Shown here: positions 45,750 through 54,679 of the stretch, piece after piece
How the letters are laid out: each line of letters starts with the position of its first letter
How positions within the stretch are numbered: position 1 is the first letter of the stretch
NCBI GenBank assembly: GCA_019084025.1
Contig: JAHRBI010000006.1
Coordinates: forward strand, 186,001 to 250,000
Length of the DNA stretch: 64,000 bases
Origin: Burkholderiaceae bacterium DAT-1
Lineage (GTDB): Bacteria > Pseudomonadota > Gammaproteobacteria > Burkholderiales > Chitinimonadaceae
Direction: 5' to 3'
Program-made: the position numbers and the translations under genes
The notes under the pieces: generated by a model
Databases searched by the model: none
The model's input: only the letters and a program-made list of their open reading frames with translations
Told to the model about the DNA's origin: nothing

Positions 45750-46219
45750 TATTGTGGCTGCCGCACAAACGTCTGCCCCTCAATCACCATCGTCATTCGC
45801 CCCTCTTTCAGGACAGGTGCTTGCTGAACCCGGATGGTGCTGGCCACCATCTTGAATCCGCCCTCGGTGAAAGTCAGTGGTGCCTGTAGGGTAACAAGCG
45901 AGTAGTTCATCGCCTTTGACTGAAAATCCTTCTGCTTAAGTTCTCCACCACACCTGTAGTGTTTCACATGACGGCGTTCCAGCCGTACCCAGCCCGACTG
46001 GTCAAACGTGTATTGCCTGTCGGCGCCATGCCATGTGCCAATCCAGTCGGCATGCGCGTGATCTAACGGCGTCAGGCCATCAATGTTTACCTTCCCATCT
46101 TTGGAGACCATGGCAGATCCGCCATCGACGCCAATTGCAATATGACATACGTCAGAGGCTGCCTTAGCTGGCAGCAGACACGCAACGCTAAGCACACTTG
46201 CACAGACTAGTGCTTTCAT
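45749..46219 (-). CDS. Exported protein of unknown function
   Basis: A 156-aa protein with a signal peptide (MKALVCASVLSVACLLPAKA). The mature protein appears beta-rich with two Cys (DVCHIAIG and YRCGG). GAGGG precedes the ATG. It forms a two-gene unit with the next gene, inserted between the ABC transporter and the DUF1549/DUF1553 operon, on the opposite strand. No family is recognised. Confidence 0.55.
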   Translation of the reverse strand: MKALVCASVLSVACLLPAKAASDVCHIAIGVDGGSAMVSKDGKVNIDGLTPLDHAHADWIGTWHGADRQYTFDQSGWVRLERRHVKHYRCGGELKQKDFQSKAMNYSLVTLQAPLTFTEGGFKMVASTIRVQQAPVLKEGRMTMVIEGQTFVRQPQ

Positions 46220-46560
46220 ATTTCCCTCTCGATAGCATTTTTCGATAGCTTAAATGCCTCTATTACCAATACACAATACACAGGCTGATGTATCGGGCTG
46301 TTTCATCACAAACAGCCTGCACAACATCCATGCTTCATTTTCACCAGCCCCCTTGATCACCCCCCACTCCCCCTCGACCCATCAAAACCATCATTTCTCA
46401 TTTAAATACACAGACATACAATAACTAAATCAGTTCAATCGCCCACTGGCACACCCCTTGCTAATAACAATGCAACTCTACTTTCATCCGCTTTATAACC
46501 GTTTCCACTATGTGGGCGCGATGTACCAGCGGAGCTGCCATTGTGATCAAGGAAACTGCC
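46220..46560. promoter_or_regulatory. Control region of the DUF1549/DUF1553 operon
   Basis: A 341-base gap. It carries the sigma-54 promoter at 46447-46462 and, 130 nt upstream of it, an inverted repeat GGCTGTTT-CATCAC-AAACAGCC (46294-46315). The repeat differs from the TGCTGCA palindromes but sits at enhancer distance. The rest is AT-rich in its last third. Confidence 0.6.
46447..46462 (+). promoter_or_regulatory. Sigma-54 promoter of the DUF1549/DUF1553-DUF1501 operon
   Basis: TGGCAC-ACCCC-TTGCT matches TGGCAC-N5-TTGCW at all conserved positions. It lies about 100 nt before the ATG at 46561. Confidence 0.85.
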
Positions 46561-49038
46561 ATGAGAAAAACCCTGCACGCTACGGCGGTGCTGTTTGCCT
46601 ATACCAGCGTCTCGCTGGCTGGCAGCAGCCATGCAGCCACTACGCCTAATCCAGCCGGAAGCAATAGCAAAGGCTGGGCCTACTCTCCTGTACAAGCGCC
46701 TACATTGCCCAGGGTGGCGGACGAGCGCTGGGTGCTTACGCCAGTTGATCGCTTTGTGCTGCAAAAGTTGGAAGAAAAGCACTTGAAACCCTCGCGAGAT
46801 GCCGAGCGCGAAGCGTATATACGCCGCGCCACGCTGGATGCATGGGGCCTGATCCCGACGCCAGAGGAAGTCAGTGCGTTTGTGAATGACAAATCGCCCA
46901 AGGCCTACGAAAAGCTGGTTGACCGGCTGCTAGCTTCCCCTCGCTATGGCGAACGCTGGGGCCGCCGCTGGCTGGATCTGACCCGTTATGCGGACTCCGA
47001 TGGTTACAACGCCGACGGCACCCGACCCAATATTTGGCGCTACCGCGATTATGTGATCCAGGCCTACAACGAGGACAAACCCTACGACCGCTTCATCAAG
47101 GAGCAGCTGGCAGGCGATGAGCTCTGGCCGGACAGCCACGAAGCCAGAATTGCCACCGGTTTCCTGCGCAACTATCCCGATGAAATCAATGCCCGCGACC
47201 TGAACCTGAAACAGGTAGAAGTCGCCACCGACCTGACCAACACAGTGGGATCGGTATTGCTTGCCACGACTGTCGCCTGCGCCGCCTGCCACAACCACAA
47301 GTTCGACAAGATTTCACAGAAAGAGTACTACCAGCTGCAATCCTACTTTGTGAACGCTAGCGCACAGGATGACATTCTGGCGGCGCAAGGGAAGGAGCGG
47401 GAGACCTTTCTGGCTCAACAGGCCAGGTGGGAAGAAGCAACTAAAGAGATTCGGGATCGCCAGACCGAGATTCTGAAGCCTGTCATCAAAAAGCTGGAAG
47501 ACGATCGCCTGCAAGGTTTTACCCCTGCGACCCGCGAGGCCATCGAAAAGCCCGCCGAGCAGCGCAATGCCTATGAACGCTGGATTTATAACCGCAGCCT
47601 GTGGACCTTATCCGGCCGTACACGCAATGCTGTGAACACCCTGAAAACCAAGGACAAGGAAGGCTACGCCGAATACCAGAAGCTGGATGCCAAGCTAAAA
47701 GAGTTTGACCACCTGAAACCTAAACATCCGGGCTTTATCTCGGCCATGGTAGAACTGGGTAAGGACACACCTGCCACCTATGTACTCGCCAATGGCATTT
47801 ACGACCGCCATCTGGAAGAAGTCCAACCGGGGGTGCCGGCCTTGCTGGGCGGGAATTCGCCGGAGATCAAGCCAACTGATCGTTCCTCCGGTCGCCGCAC
47901 CGCCATCGCCAACTGGATTGTCAGCCCCGATAACCCACTCACCGCGCGCGTCTATGTGAACCGCGTGTGGGCGCAATATTTCGGCAAGGGCATCGTTGAA
48001 ACACTGGGGGATTTCGGCAAGCAAGGCGCTAAACCGACTCATCCGGAGTTGCTCGACCATCTGGCAAGCGAATTTGTGAAAGGCGGCTGGAAGCTGAAGC
48101 CGCTGCAGCGTGAAATCCTGCTGTCGCATACCTACCGTCAAGCCTCGATCCCGCGTGCCGATGTCGCCAAAGTCGATCCGGCCAACAAACTGCTGGCCAC
48201 CTTCCCGCGCCAGCGCCTGGATGCCGAACAGATTCGCGATTCGCTGATCTATGCAGCGGGCTTGCTCAATGAAAAGCAAGGTGGCCCATCGGTCTTCCCT
48301 CCGGTGCCCAAGAGCTTTAACTCGGCGCTCAATGCAGCCAACTTCTGGAAGACGTCGGATGATCCGCACGATTACTACCGCCGCAGCGTCTATACCTTTG
48401 TGCGCCGCAATTCGCCCTATCCTTTCCTCGATAGTTTCGACTGGGCCAATCCGCAGCTGGTGCATCAGACCCGCGAAGTGACCACCACGGCACCACAGGC
48501 ACTGGCGTTGCTGAACAGTGATCTAGTGTTTGAATGGTCGCGCGCACTGGCAGGTCGGGTAGAGAAAGAAGCAGGTAAGGACGACAAGCAGAAGATCGAC
48601 CGCATCTACAGCATCCTATATTCGCGCAAACCAAGCGACAGCGAACGCACGGCCTTGCTCGCATTCTGGAAGCAACAAGAATCCGCCGCATTGAAAAAGC
48701 TGCAGGCCGGCAAATCAGTGCCACAGGTAATTGGCTACGGCATCACCGCCGAAGCCGCCAATGGTCTCGATCGTGCGTACCAGTCGCTGTATGGCCGCAA
48801 GGCAGACCGCCTGGAACAGGTGGCCTTCCAGCAATTCATTGATAGTCAGCGCAAGCTGCAGGCCAGCAAAGGCGGTGGCGGTGATGAAGATGGCGGCGCA
48901 GACATCGCCAGCGATGCCGGCAGCGAAGCGGGCAAGCAGAAAGGCAGCGACAAGCGCACGGTGCTGGCGCATCAAGCGGGTCTGGTCAGCCTGGTACACA
49001 CCCTGGCCAATGCCAATGAATTTGTTTACCGCTTCTAG
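46561..49038 (+). CDS. Exported DUF1549/DUF1553 protein with CxxCH motif
   Basis: An 825-aa protein with a signal peptide (about 25 residues, ending SSHA). The N-terminal half is DUF1549 (PSCyt2): LTPVDRFVLQKLEEK, YIRRATLDAWGLIPTPEEV, RYGERWGRRWLDLTRYADSDGY and CAACHNHKFDKIS (Cys240 to His244), which may bind haem or metal. The C-terminal half is DUF1553 (PSD1): NPLTARVYVNRVWAQYFGKGIVETLGDFG, HPELLDHLASEFV and LNSDLVFEWSRALA. These domains are typical of Planctomycetes but occur elsewhere. ATG 46561 has AAGGA 7 nt upstream. It is the first gene of the cytochrome operon. Function unproven. Confidence 0.9.
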   Translation: MRKTLHATAVLFAYTSVSLAGSSHAATTPNPAGSNSKGWAYSPVQAPTLPRVADERWVLTPVDRFVLQKLEEKHLKPSRDAEREAYIRRATLDAWGLIPTPEEVSAFVNDKSPKAYEKLVDRLLASPRYGERWGRRWLDLTRYADSDGYNADGTRPNIWRYRDYVIQAYNEDKPYDRFIKEQLAGDELWPDSHEARIATGFLRNYPDEINARDLNLKQVEVATDLTNTVGSVLLATTVACAACHNHKFDKISQKEYYQLQSYFVNASAQDDILAAQGKERETFLAQQARWEEATKEIRDRQTEILKPVIKKLEDDRLQGFTPATREAIEKPAEQRNAYERWIYNRSLWTLSGRTRNAVNTLKTKDKEGYAEYQKLDAKLKEFDHLKPKHPGFISAMVELGKDTPATYVLANGIYDRHLEEVQPGVPALLGGNSPEIKPTDRSSGRRTAIANWIVSPDNPLTARVYVNRVWAQYFGKGIVETLGDFGKQGAKPTHPELLDHLASEFVKGGWKLKPLQREILLSHTYRQASIPRADVAKVDPANKLLATFPRQRLDAEQIRDSLIYAAGLLNEKQGGPSVFPPVPKSFNSALNAANFWKTSDDPHDYYRRSVYTFVRRNSPYPFLDSFDWANPQLVHQTREVTTTAPQALALLNSDLVFEWSRALAGRVEKEAGKDDKQKIDRIYSILYSRKPSDSERTALLAFWKQQESAALKKLQAGKSVPQVIGYGITAEAANGLDRAYQSLYGRKADRLEQVAFQQFIDSQRKLQASKGGGGDEDGGADIASDAGSEAGKQKGSDKRTVLAHQAGLVSLVHTLANANEFVYRF

Positions 49039-49098
49039 CTGAGCAGCATCACACCGGCCATCCATACAGACACGATACGCATTGCAAGGACAACTATC

Positions 49099-50541
49099 AT
49101 GAGTCACTCACGCAGACAGTTTCTCGGTACCACCGGCCTCGGGCTGGGTAGCCTGCTGGCAACAGGTCTTTTCGGCGGCGTCATCAGCGCCAGTGCATTA
49201 GCAGGCGAAGAAACCGCATTCGACGATCCGCTAGCGCCGAAAAACCCGCCCTTCCCGGCCAAAGCCAAGGCGGTCATCTGGCTGCACATGGCCGGTGCGC
49301 CGAGCACGCTGGACTTGTTTGATTACAAACCCGACCTGATCAAGCTGCATGGCAAGCCGCTGCCCGACTCCTTCGGCAAGGGCCTGAAAACAGCCACCGA
49401 TGGCGGTGTGGGCGCACTCTTTGCCAGCAAGCGCGAATGGAAACAGCATGGCGACAGCGGCGCATGGTTCTCCGATCTGGTGCCCAACCTTGCCAAGCAT
49501 GCCGATAAGATCGCCTTTATCAAAGGCAGCAAAACAGAGGGGTCAACCCACGTCATTTCCTCGCTGAAGCTGCACACCAGCGGGCTGGTACCGGGTCGTC
49601 CGGCGCTGGGCGCATGGGTGACCTATGCGCTGGGAGCGGCCAATCCGGATCTGCCCCCCTTCGTCGTGCTACCCACCGGTAATAGCAATGCGGGTGGCGG
49701 ACGTGGACAGGTGATCTGGAGTTCCGGCTTCCTGCCAGCAGTCTATCAGGGCACCGCGTTCCGTCAGGGCGATTCGCCCATCCTTCATCTGGATCGCCCC
49801 AATGTCCTGAGTGCCAGCGACCAGCGTGCCAGCCTCGATCTGCTCAAGCAACTCAATCAGAAGCATGCAGGCAAGTATCAGGGCGATACCGAGCTGGAAG
49901 CCCGTCTGCGCAGCTACGATCTGGCCTACCGCATGGAGACCTCGGCACCGGAAGCCGTCGACCTCAGCAAGGAAACCGCCGCCACCAAATCGTCCTACGG
50001 GCTAGATGACGAGATCAGCCGTGAATATGGCACCAATCTGCTGCGCGCAAGACGCCTTGTAGAACGCGGGGTGCGCTTCGTGCACGTGATTTCCGGTTCT
50101 GGTGACAAAACCTACGGCGACTGGGATGCCCACAATAGTCTCGAAAAGAATCACGCCGTGATGGCGCGCGCCGTGGACAAGCCAATTGCAGGCTTGCTGG
50201 CGGATTTGAAGGAACGCGGCCTGCTCGACTCAACGCTGGTGGTGTGGACCTCCGAATTTGGCCGCACGCCGTATGGCCAGACCGGCGATGGTCGCGACCA
50301 CAATCCGTGGGGCTTCACCTCGTGGATCGCCGGTGGCGGCAGCAAGGCGGGCTACACCCACGGCGCCACGGACGAAATCGGCCTGCGCGCTGTCTCCGGC
50401 GAAGTGGATACCTATGATCTGCAGGCCACAATCCTCAGCCTACTGGGACTGGATCACCGCACCCTCACCTTCCAGCACGATGGCCGCAGCGAACGCGCCA
50501 CCACCGTGCACGGTGAAGTCATCCACGAACTGATTGCCTGA
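49099..50541 (+). CDS. Tat-exported DUF1501 protein (alkaline phosphatase/sulfatase-like fold)
   Basis: A 480-aa protein with a twin-arginine signal (SRRQFLGTTGLGLGSLLATG). The DUF1501 fold belongs to the alkaline phosphatase/sulfatase superfamily. Motifs seen are AVIWLHMAGAPSTLDLFDYKP, GSTHVISSLKLHTSG, WTSEFGRTPYGQ and GRDHNPWGFTSWIAGGG, with probable metal-binding Asp and His. It always travels with DUF1549/DUF1553 partners in genomes I know. Tat export suggests folding with a cofactor before export. In this sulfur-related regulon a sulfo- or phospho-compound hydrolase is possible, but this is inference. Confidence 0.9.
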   Translation: MSHSRRQFLGTTGLGLGSLLATGLFGGVISASALAGEETAFDDPLAPKNPPFPAKAKAVIWLHMAGAPSTLDLFDYKPDLIKLHGKPLPDSFGKGLKTATDGGVGALFASKREWKQHGDSGAWFSDLVPNLAKHADKIAFIKGSKTEGSTHVISSLKLHTSGLVPGRPALGAWVTYALGAANPDLPPFVVLPTGNSNAGGGRGQVIWSSGFLPAVYQGTAFRQGDSPILHLDRPNVLSASDQRASLDLLKQLNQKHAGKYQGDTELEARLRSYDLAYRMETSAPEAVDLSKETAATKSSYGLDDEISREYGTNLLRARRLVERGVRFVHVISGSGDKTYGDWDAHNSLEKNHAVMARAVDKPIAGLLADLKERGLLDSTLVVWTSEFGRTPYGQTGDGRDHNPWGFTSWIAGGGSKAGYTHGATDEIGLRAVSGEVDTYDLQATILSLLGLDHRTLTFQHDGRSERATTVHGEVIHELIA

Positions 50542-50565
50542 CCCGGATACACAAGGAACTGAACC

Positions 50566-50946
50566 ATGAAACGCCCACTGATCATCGCGGGCCTGATCCT
50601 CGCCATTGCTGCCTTTGATTCGTTTGCCAATGTACCCGGCATTGGCGAGGACCTGATGCACGATATCGAGGACGCGACACGCGATCTGGATTCCAATCTG
50701 CTGCAGAAGAACGCCGTGGCTTCAGCTCAGAATACCGATGCCCTGCTGGAATTGTTTGCGCAGGTGTCTGACTACTACCAGCAGCATCCTGATGCAGAAA
50801 AGGGGCAGACGTACTCGCGCGACATCACCCTGCAGCTCACCACCATCAAGCAGCAGATCAGCGACCAGGACTTTGAAGGAGCATCACAAGGCATCAACAA
50901 AGTTACCAAAACCTGCAAGGCCTGCCATTCGGTGTACAAATCATGA
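50566..50946 (+). CDS. Class II c-type cytochrome-like protein
   Basis: A 126-aa exported protein (signal MKRPLIIAGLILAIAAFDSF, cut after FAN). It is all-helical with a single CxxCH (CKACH, 117-121) ten residues from the C-terminus, the arrangement of cytochrome c' / c556 four-helix bundles. It overlaps the peroxiredoxin gene by ATGA. Confidence 0.82.
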   Translation: MKRPLIIAGLILAIAAFDSFANVPGIGEDLMHDIEDATRDLDSNLLQKNAVASAQNTDALLELFAQVSDYYQQHPDAEKGQTYSRDITLQLTTIKQQISDQDFEGASQGINKVTKTCKACHSVYKS

Positions 50947-51548
50947 ACACAACCGCAACGACACGTCTGTTCGCCATCGGGTCAGGCCTTCTTACCTGTC
51001 TGAGTTTATCCCTGCCTGCACAGGCCGCACTGAATCCCGGTGCAGTGGCGCCCGACTTTACTGCCAGCGCCGCACTCAATGGCCAGGCGGTGCAAGTCTC
51101 ACTCAAGGACGCGCTGCGCCAAGGCCCGGTGGTGGTGTACTTCTACCCCTCGGCCTTTACCAAAGGCTGCAATATCGAAGCGCACACCTTTGCAACCCGT
51201 ATTGACGCCTTCCGCGCTGCACATGCGTCAGTCGTGGGTGTTTCGCTCGATGATCCTGCCCGCCTGAAGGCCTTTTCGGCTGATCCCGAATATTGCGCAG
51301 GCAAACTGCCTGTTGCCGCCGATCCGGATGGCCGGATTGCGAAGCTGTTCGCAGTGAATGTGCGCGAGGTACGCAAGGGCGCTGTCGATACACGCGGAGA
51401 GGCCATTGATCACGGCTTTGCCGAGCGGGTGTCATTCGTGATTGCGCAGGACGGCCATATCGCCGTCACCCTGAGCGATCTGCCACCGGATCAGCATGTG
51501 GAACAGGCTTTGCAGGCGGTGCAGAAGCTACAGGCAAATACGCCATGA
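50943..51548 (+). CDS. Exported peroxiredoxin (AhpC/TSA, BCP-like)
   Basis: A 201-aa protein with a signal peptide (about 28 residues, ending AQA). The catalytic motif PSAFTKGC is PxxxTxxC, with the peroxidatic Cys76 and a possible resolving Cys118 (PEYCAG). It reduces peroxides or persulfides in the periplasm. Both ends overlap neighbours by 4 nt (ATGA), so it is translationally coupled to the two small cytochrome genes. Periplasmic peroxiredoxins within a cytochrome operon are unusual and suggest that the pathway generates an oxidant. Confidence 0.88.
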   Translation: MNTTATTRLFAIGSGLLTCLSLSLPAQAALNPGAVAPDFTASAALNGQAVQVSLKDALRQGPVVVYFYPSAFTKGCNIEAHTFATRIDAFRAAHASVVGVSLDDPARLKAFSADPEYCAGKLPVAADPDGRIAKLFAVNVREVRKGAVDTRGEAIDHGFAERVSFVIAQDGHIAVTLSDLPPDQHVEQALQAVQKLQANTP

Positions 51549-51928
51549 AATGGCGCCAGATCACGCTGGCTGTCTTGCTGTTGATGGGTCTGCCCGGTCG
51601 GGGGGCCACGTTGTTCCAGTTTGATGTCTGGATGCGGCAGATCGATCGATACAGCAGCGACCTTCAGCATGCGCTGCTGGAACAGGACAGCCAGCGTGCC
51701 CGTCTACGGGCCGAATCCTTGCAAACGCTCTATGCCGCCATGGCCGCCTACCTCGATGAAACGGGCAAGCCAGGCGCGGCCAAGCTATCGCGGGACGATG
51801 TGGCGCGCAGCCAGTATGTACTGACTGCGCTCGACGAATCCAACTGGACGCGCGCCAGCGAATTGGCCGTTGGCATCCGTCAAGCCTGCATGCCGTGCCA
51901 CGATCAATACCGTCCGATCAATGAATAA
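51545..51928 (+). CDS. Small class II c-type cytochrome-like protein
   Basis: A 127-aa exported helical protein (signal MKWRQITLAVLLLMGLPGRG) with one CxxCH (CMPCH, 115-119) near the C-terminus, as in the gene two positions upstream. It is coupled to the peroxiredoxin gene by ATGA. The two proteins may be paralogues or partners. Confidence 0.8.
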   Translation: MKWRQITLAVLLLMGLPGRGATLFQFDVWMRQIDRYSSDLQHALLEQDSQRARLRAESLQTLYAAMAAYLDETGKPGAAKLSRDDVARSQYVLTALDESNWTRASELAVGIRQACMPCHDQYRPINE

Positions 51929-51993
51929 AGGCCGCTCATGCGGTCTCCGCTTTTCCATCCACGCAGCCTCGCTGCCCTACACAGGTACTGACT

Positions 51994-52464
51994 ATGACTT
52001 TCAAGCGCCTCAGCCTGATCGCCACCCTGATCACCCTTAGCCTTGGCAGCGCCGTTGCCGCTGACGCCCCCAAACCCGAATCACTCATTAAATGGCGTCA
52101 GTCCGCGTTTCAGGTGATCGCCTGGAACACGGGCCGCATCAAGGCTCAACTCGAAGGCCCATACAACAAAGACGAAGTGGTTCGCGCCGCCAACAGCATC
52201 GCCGCACTGGCCAATTCCGGCCTCGGCAATCTGTTCGCCGCTAATACGCAAACCGGCAAGGGCTGGCACGACACCACGGTGAAACCGGAATTTTTCAGCG
52301 ATACCGCCAAAGTAAGCGAACTCGCCACCCACTTCTCCCGCGAAGCCACCGCCCTCGCCCAGCTTGCGCCACAGGCGGGCGATGCGGCGGCACTGAAACC
52401 GCAATTCGTGAAACTCACCGCCACCTGCAAGGCCTGTCATGATGCGTTCAAGCGAAGTGAGTGA
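51994..52464 (+). CDS. Cytochrome c' (class II)
   Basis: A 156-aa exported protein (signal MTFKRLSLIATLITLSLGSA, cut after VAA). The N-terminal helix has IKWRQSAFQVIAWNTGRIKAQ and the C-terminus has TATCKACHDAFKRSE (CxxCH 145-149), the standard cytochrome c' pattern with pentacoordinate haem. It follows 65 nt after the previous cytochrome gene, with a small hairpin (GGCCGC..GCGGTC) between. It may carry electrons for, or bind NO or a product from, the DUF1549/DUF1501 enzymes. Confidence 0.9.
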   Translation: MTFKRLSLIATLITLSLGSAVAADAPKPESLIKWRQSAFQVIAWNTGRIKAQLEGPYNKDEVVRAANSIAALANSGLGNLFAANTQTGKGWHDTTVKPEFFSDTAKVSELATHFSREATALAQLAPQAGDAAALKPQFVKLTATCKACHDAFKRSE

Positions 52465-52501
52465 GATGATTCGCTAATCATCGGGGGATGAGGGGAAACG
52501 G

Positions 52502-52528
52502 GCGGCTTCTGGTGGGGCCGCTTTTTTT
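52502..52528 (+). terminator. Terminator of the cytochrome operon
   Basis: GCGGC and GCCGC pair across 10 nt with seven T after. It ends the operon that starts at 46561. Confidence 0.8.
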
Positions 52529-52703
52529 CATGCACAGTGTTAAATACTACAGTTGCAAGCAATGGGTTTCAGTTGTGAGGCGACTATAGGTCTGGCAATA
52601 TTGTAGGTGCAGATTAGAACATTTTTGATGTTCCCAAGCGTATTTAACGCGTGGATTCATTGAACCCAGCATGCATAAATAAAGTCTCAACTAGGAGATA
52701 TGA

Positions 52704-53357
52704 TTGCGTACAAATTACGTTTTAATTGATTATGAAAATGTGCAAACTCAGTCATTGCATTTACTCAATGATGAGCACTTTAAGGTTATCGCCTTTCTTG
52801 GACCAACTAATACAAAGCTTCGCGTAGACTTTGTCTTAGCAATGCATAAAATAGCGCAAAGATCCAGCTACATAACACTGGAGACTCCGGGAACCAATGC
52901 ACTAGACTTTCACATTGCATACTATCTTGGAAATTTGGCAATAACAGACCCAAAGGGTATCTTTCATATTATTTCACGAGATACGGGTTTTGACCCACTA
53001 ATACAACATTTAAAGTCACGTAAAATTTCGTGCAGCCGCTCATCGTCAATCGAGGAAATCTTTTGCCTGACTCAGATTAGTCAGGCAAAACACGAGGATA
53101 AAGTTGCCCCTCAAGCCCCCTCCCTCACCAAGCAAGAAACACTGGAGGGCTATCTAAAAATAGCAATAGAAGACTTGATCAATAGAAAATCATCAAAACC
53201 CAGAACAACTAAAACACTAAAAAGTACTATCCAAGCAAAAATTGGCAAAGGTATTTCTGGAGAAATCACTGATCAAGTATTCTCTTTACTAATAAAGAAT
53301 GGGCACGCCAAAATTAATGGAGAGAAGGTATCCTACACCCTGCCAACTAAAAACTAA
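52704..53357 (+). CDS. PIN-like/NYN-domain protein with TTG start
   Basis: A 217-aa protein. The start is TTG (52704) with AGGAG 6 nt upstream; the nearby ATG at 52700 is out of frame. The N-terminal half (YVLIDYENVQ, VDFVLAMHKIA, LDFHIAYYLGNLA, FHIISRDTGFDPLIQHL) is a NYN/PIN-like nuclease fold with conserved acidic residues. The C-terminal about 80 residues are Lys-rich and helical, possibly nucleic-acid binding. Codon use is much AT-richer than the neighbours, a sign of transfer. It probably cleaves or binds RNA; no partner gene is visible. Confidence 0.78.
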   Translation: MRTNYVLIDYENVQTQSLHLLNDEHFKVIAFLGPTNTKLRVDFVLAMHKIAQRSSYITLETPGTNALDFHIAYYLGNLAITDPKGIFHIISRDTGFDPLIQHLKSRKISCSRSSSIEEIFCLTQISQAKHEDKVAPQAPSLTKQETLEGYLKIAIEDLINRKSSKPRTTKTLKSTIQAKIGKGISGEITDQVFSLLIKNGHAKINGEKVSYTLPTKN

Positions 53358-53395
53358 TCGGCTCGCCAATTGACTCTCATTCGCCCAAAGCATTA

Positions 53396-53427
53396 CAAAA
53401 AAACCACGAGCTTCCACCCGTGGTTCA
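53396..53427 (-). terminator. Terminator of the tonB-exbB-exbD operon
   Basis: AACCACG and CGTGGTT pair across about 10 nt; on the minus strand a run of seven T follows. It may also stop the plus-strand NYN gene. Confidence 0.8.
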
Positions 53428-53465
53428 AATTCACATCCTGCGTCTGGGCGTACGCTGATGCGTGA

Positions 53466-53870
53466 TTATTGCGCCGTCAGCACCGATACATTGGCCACGC
53501 CGCTGCGCTCGATGGCGGCCATGGCCCGCGCGACTGATCCATAAGGGACGTGTTCGTCGCCCTGCAGACGCAGCGCCAGTTCGGGGCTGTCGGCGAGCAG
53601 AGTCTTGAGCTCTGCTTCTAATGTTGCGGGCTGAATTTCCCGCTTGTCGATGTACACCCTGCCCTCGACATCCACACTTACAATCACTTGCTTTTGCAGC
53701 GGTGGTGTAGTAGTAGGCGCTGTTTTGGGGAGATTAACGTGCACGGCATTATTCAAGGCCGGTATGGCGATCATAAACGCCACCAGCAACACCAGCATCA
53801 CATCCACCAGTGGTGTGATATTGATTTCGCTGAGCACCGCGCCGGATTCCTGTCTTGTCGAGATCGCCAT
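53466..53870 (-). CDS. exbD: ExbD-type biopolymer transport protein
   Basis: A 134-aa protein with one N-terminal membrane helix carrying the proton-pathway Asp in NITPLVDVMLVLLVAFMI, and a periplasmic domain ending GVANVSVLTAQ. With ExbB it turns the proton motive force into TonB movement. It follows the exbB gene directly (no gap) and is the last gene of the tonB-exbB-exbD unit. Confidence 0.92.
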   Translation of the reverse strand: MAISTRQESGAVLSEINITPLVDVMLVLLVAFMIAIPALNNAVHVNLPKTAPTTTPPLQKQVIVSVDVEGRVYIDKREIQPATLEAELKTLLADSPELALRLQGDEHVPYGSVARAMAAIERSGVANVSVLTAQ

Positions 53871-54608
53871 TTATGCAAATACCTCGCGGCCAGGGTTGCC
53901 CGGTTGCAGATTACCTGCCTTCAGTTCGACCACCTTGCCATCATCAGCGCGCTGAATCAGCGGGTGGCGGAAATTGGCGCGCTGGGCCAGGTTCAGGAAG
54001 TCAGTTGCGAAGTCATCCAGATCGGCGGATACCAGCTTAATTTTGCGCACAAAGAAGTTGTAAGCCAGCACTGCCGGTACCGCCACGGCAATACCGATCC
54101 CGGTTGCCACCAGCGCCTCGCCAATCGGCCCCGCCACCACGTCGATGCTGGCATTACCCAGCTTTCCGATATGCGTGAGTGCATTCATGATGCCCCACAC
54201 CGTGCCGAACAAACCAACAAAGGGCGCGGTGCTCCCAATACTGGCCAGCAAAGTCAGGCCAGTTTCCAGACCACGATGCTCGCGATGGATCTGCTGGCGC
54301 AGATGGCGCTCGAGCAATTCCTGTCTATCCCATTGGTGATCAAGATTGTGACTGGAGCCATCATCGCTGAGTGCACCAAAACCAGCTTTGGCAAGCCGGG
54401 CAAGGGTGCCCTCGGCAGACTCGGTAGAACGGGCCGCTTCACCCAGATCATTCGCCTCCCAGAACTGGGTCGAGAAGCGGCGGTTTTCCTTGCCCACTTT
54501 GTACTGTTGCCAGGCTTTCACCAGAATCAGGCTCCAGGTAGCAACTGAAAAGCCGAGTAATGCCCAAAGAGTAATCTGTGCGCCAGGGATGGATTGGGTA
54601 TCAATCAT
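53871..54608 (-). CDS. exbB: ExbB-type MotA/TolQ/ExbB proton channel protein
   Basis: A 245-aa inner-membrane protein with three helices: residues about 10-30, and the pair in LASIGSTAPFVGLFGTVWGIM and VATGIGIAVAVPAVLAYNFF. The motifs and length match ExbB without the N-terminal extension. It is a subunit of the TonB motor. Confidence 0.92.
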   Translation of the reverse strand: MIDTQSIPGAQITLWALLGFSVATWSLILVKAWQQYKVGKENRRFSTQFWEANDLGEAARSTESAEGTLARLAKAGFGALSDDGSSHNLDHQWDRQELLERHLRQQIHREHRGLETGLTLLASIGSTAPFVGLFGTVWGIMNALTHIGKLGNASIDVVAGPIGEALVATGIGIAVAVPAVLAYNFFVRKIKLVSADLDDFATDFLNLAQRANFRHPLIQRADDGKVVELKAGNLQPGNPGREVFA

Positions 54609-54679
54609 GATCGTGTGTCCTTGAAATTGAATGTTGAAATCGGATATGCGTTGTGTCCTGAGGCTGCTTTTGCTTGCAG

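Noticed and set aside
46294-46315. Third copy of the enhancer palindrome
   Set aside because: GGCTGTTT / AAACAGCC is an inverted repeat at the right distance, but its arms do not match TGCTGCA. It is noted only as a separate repeat.
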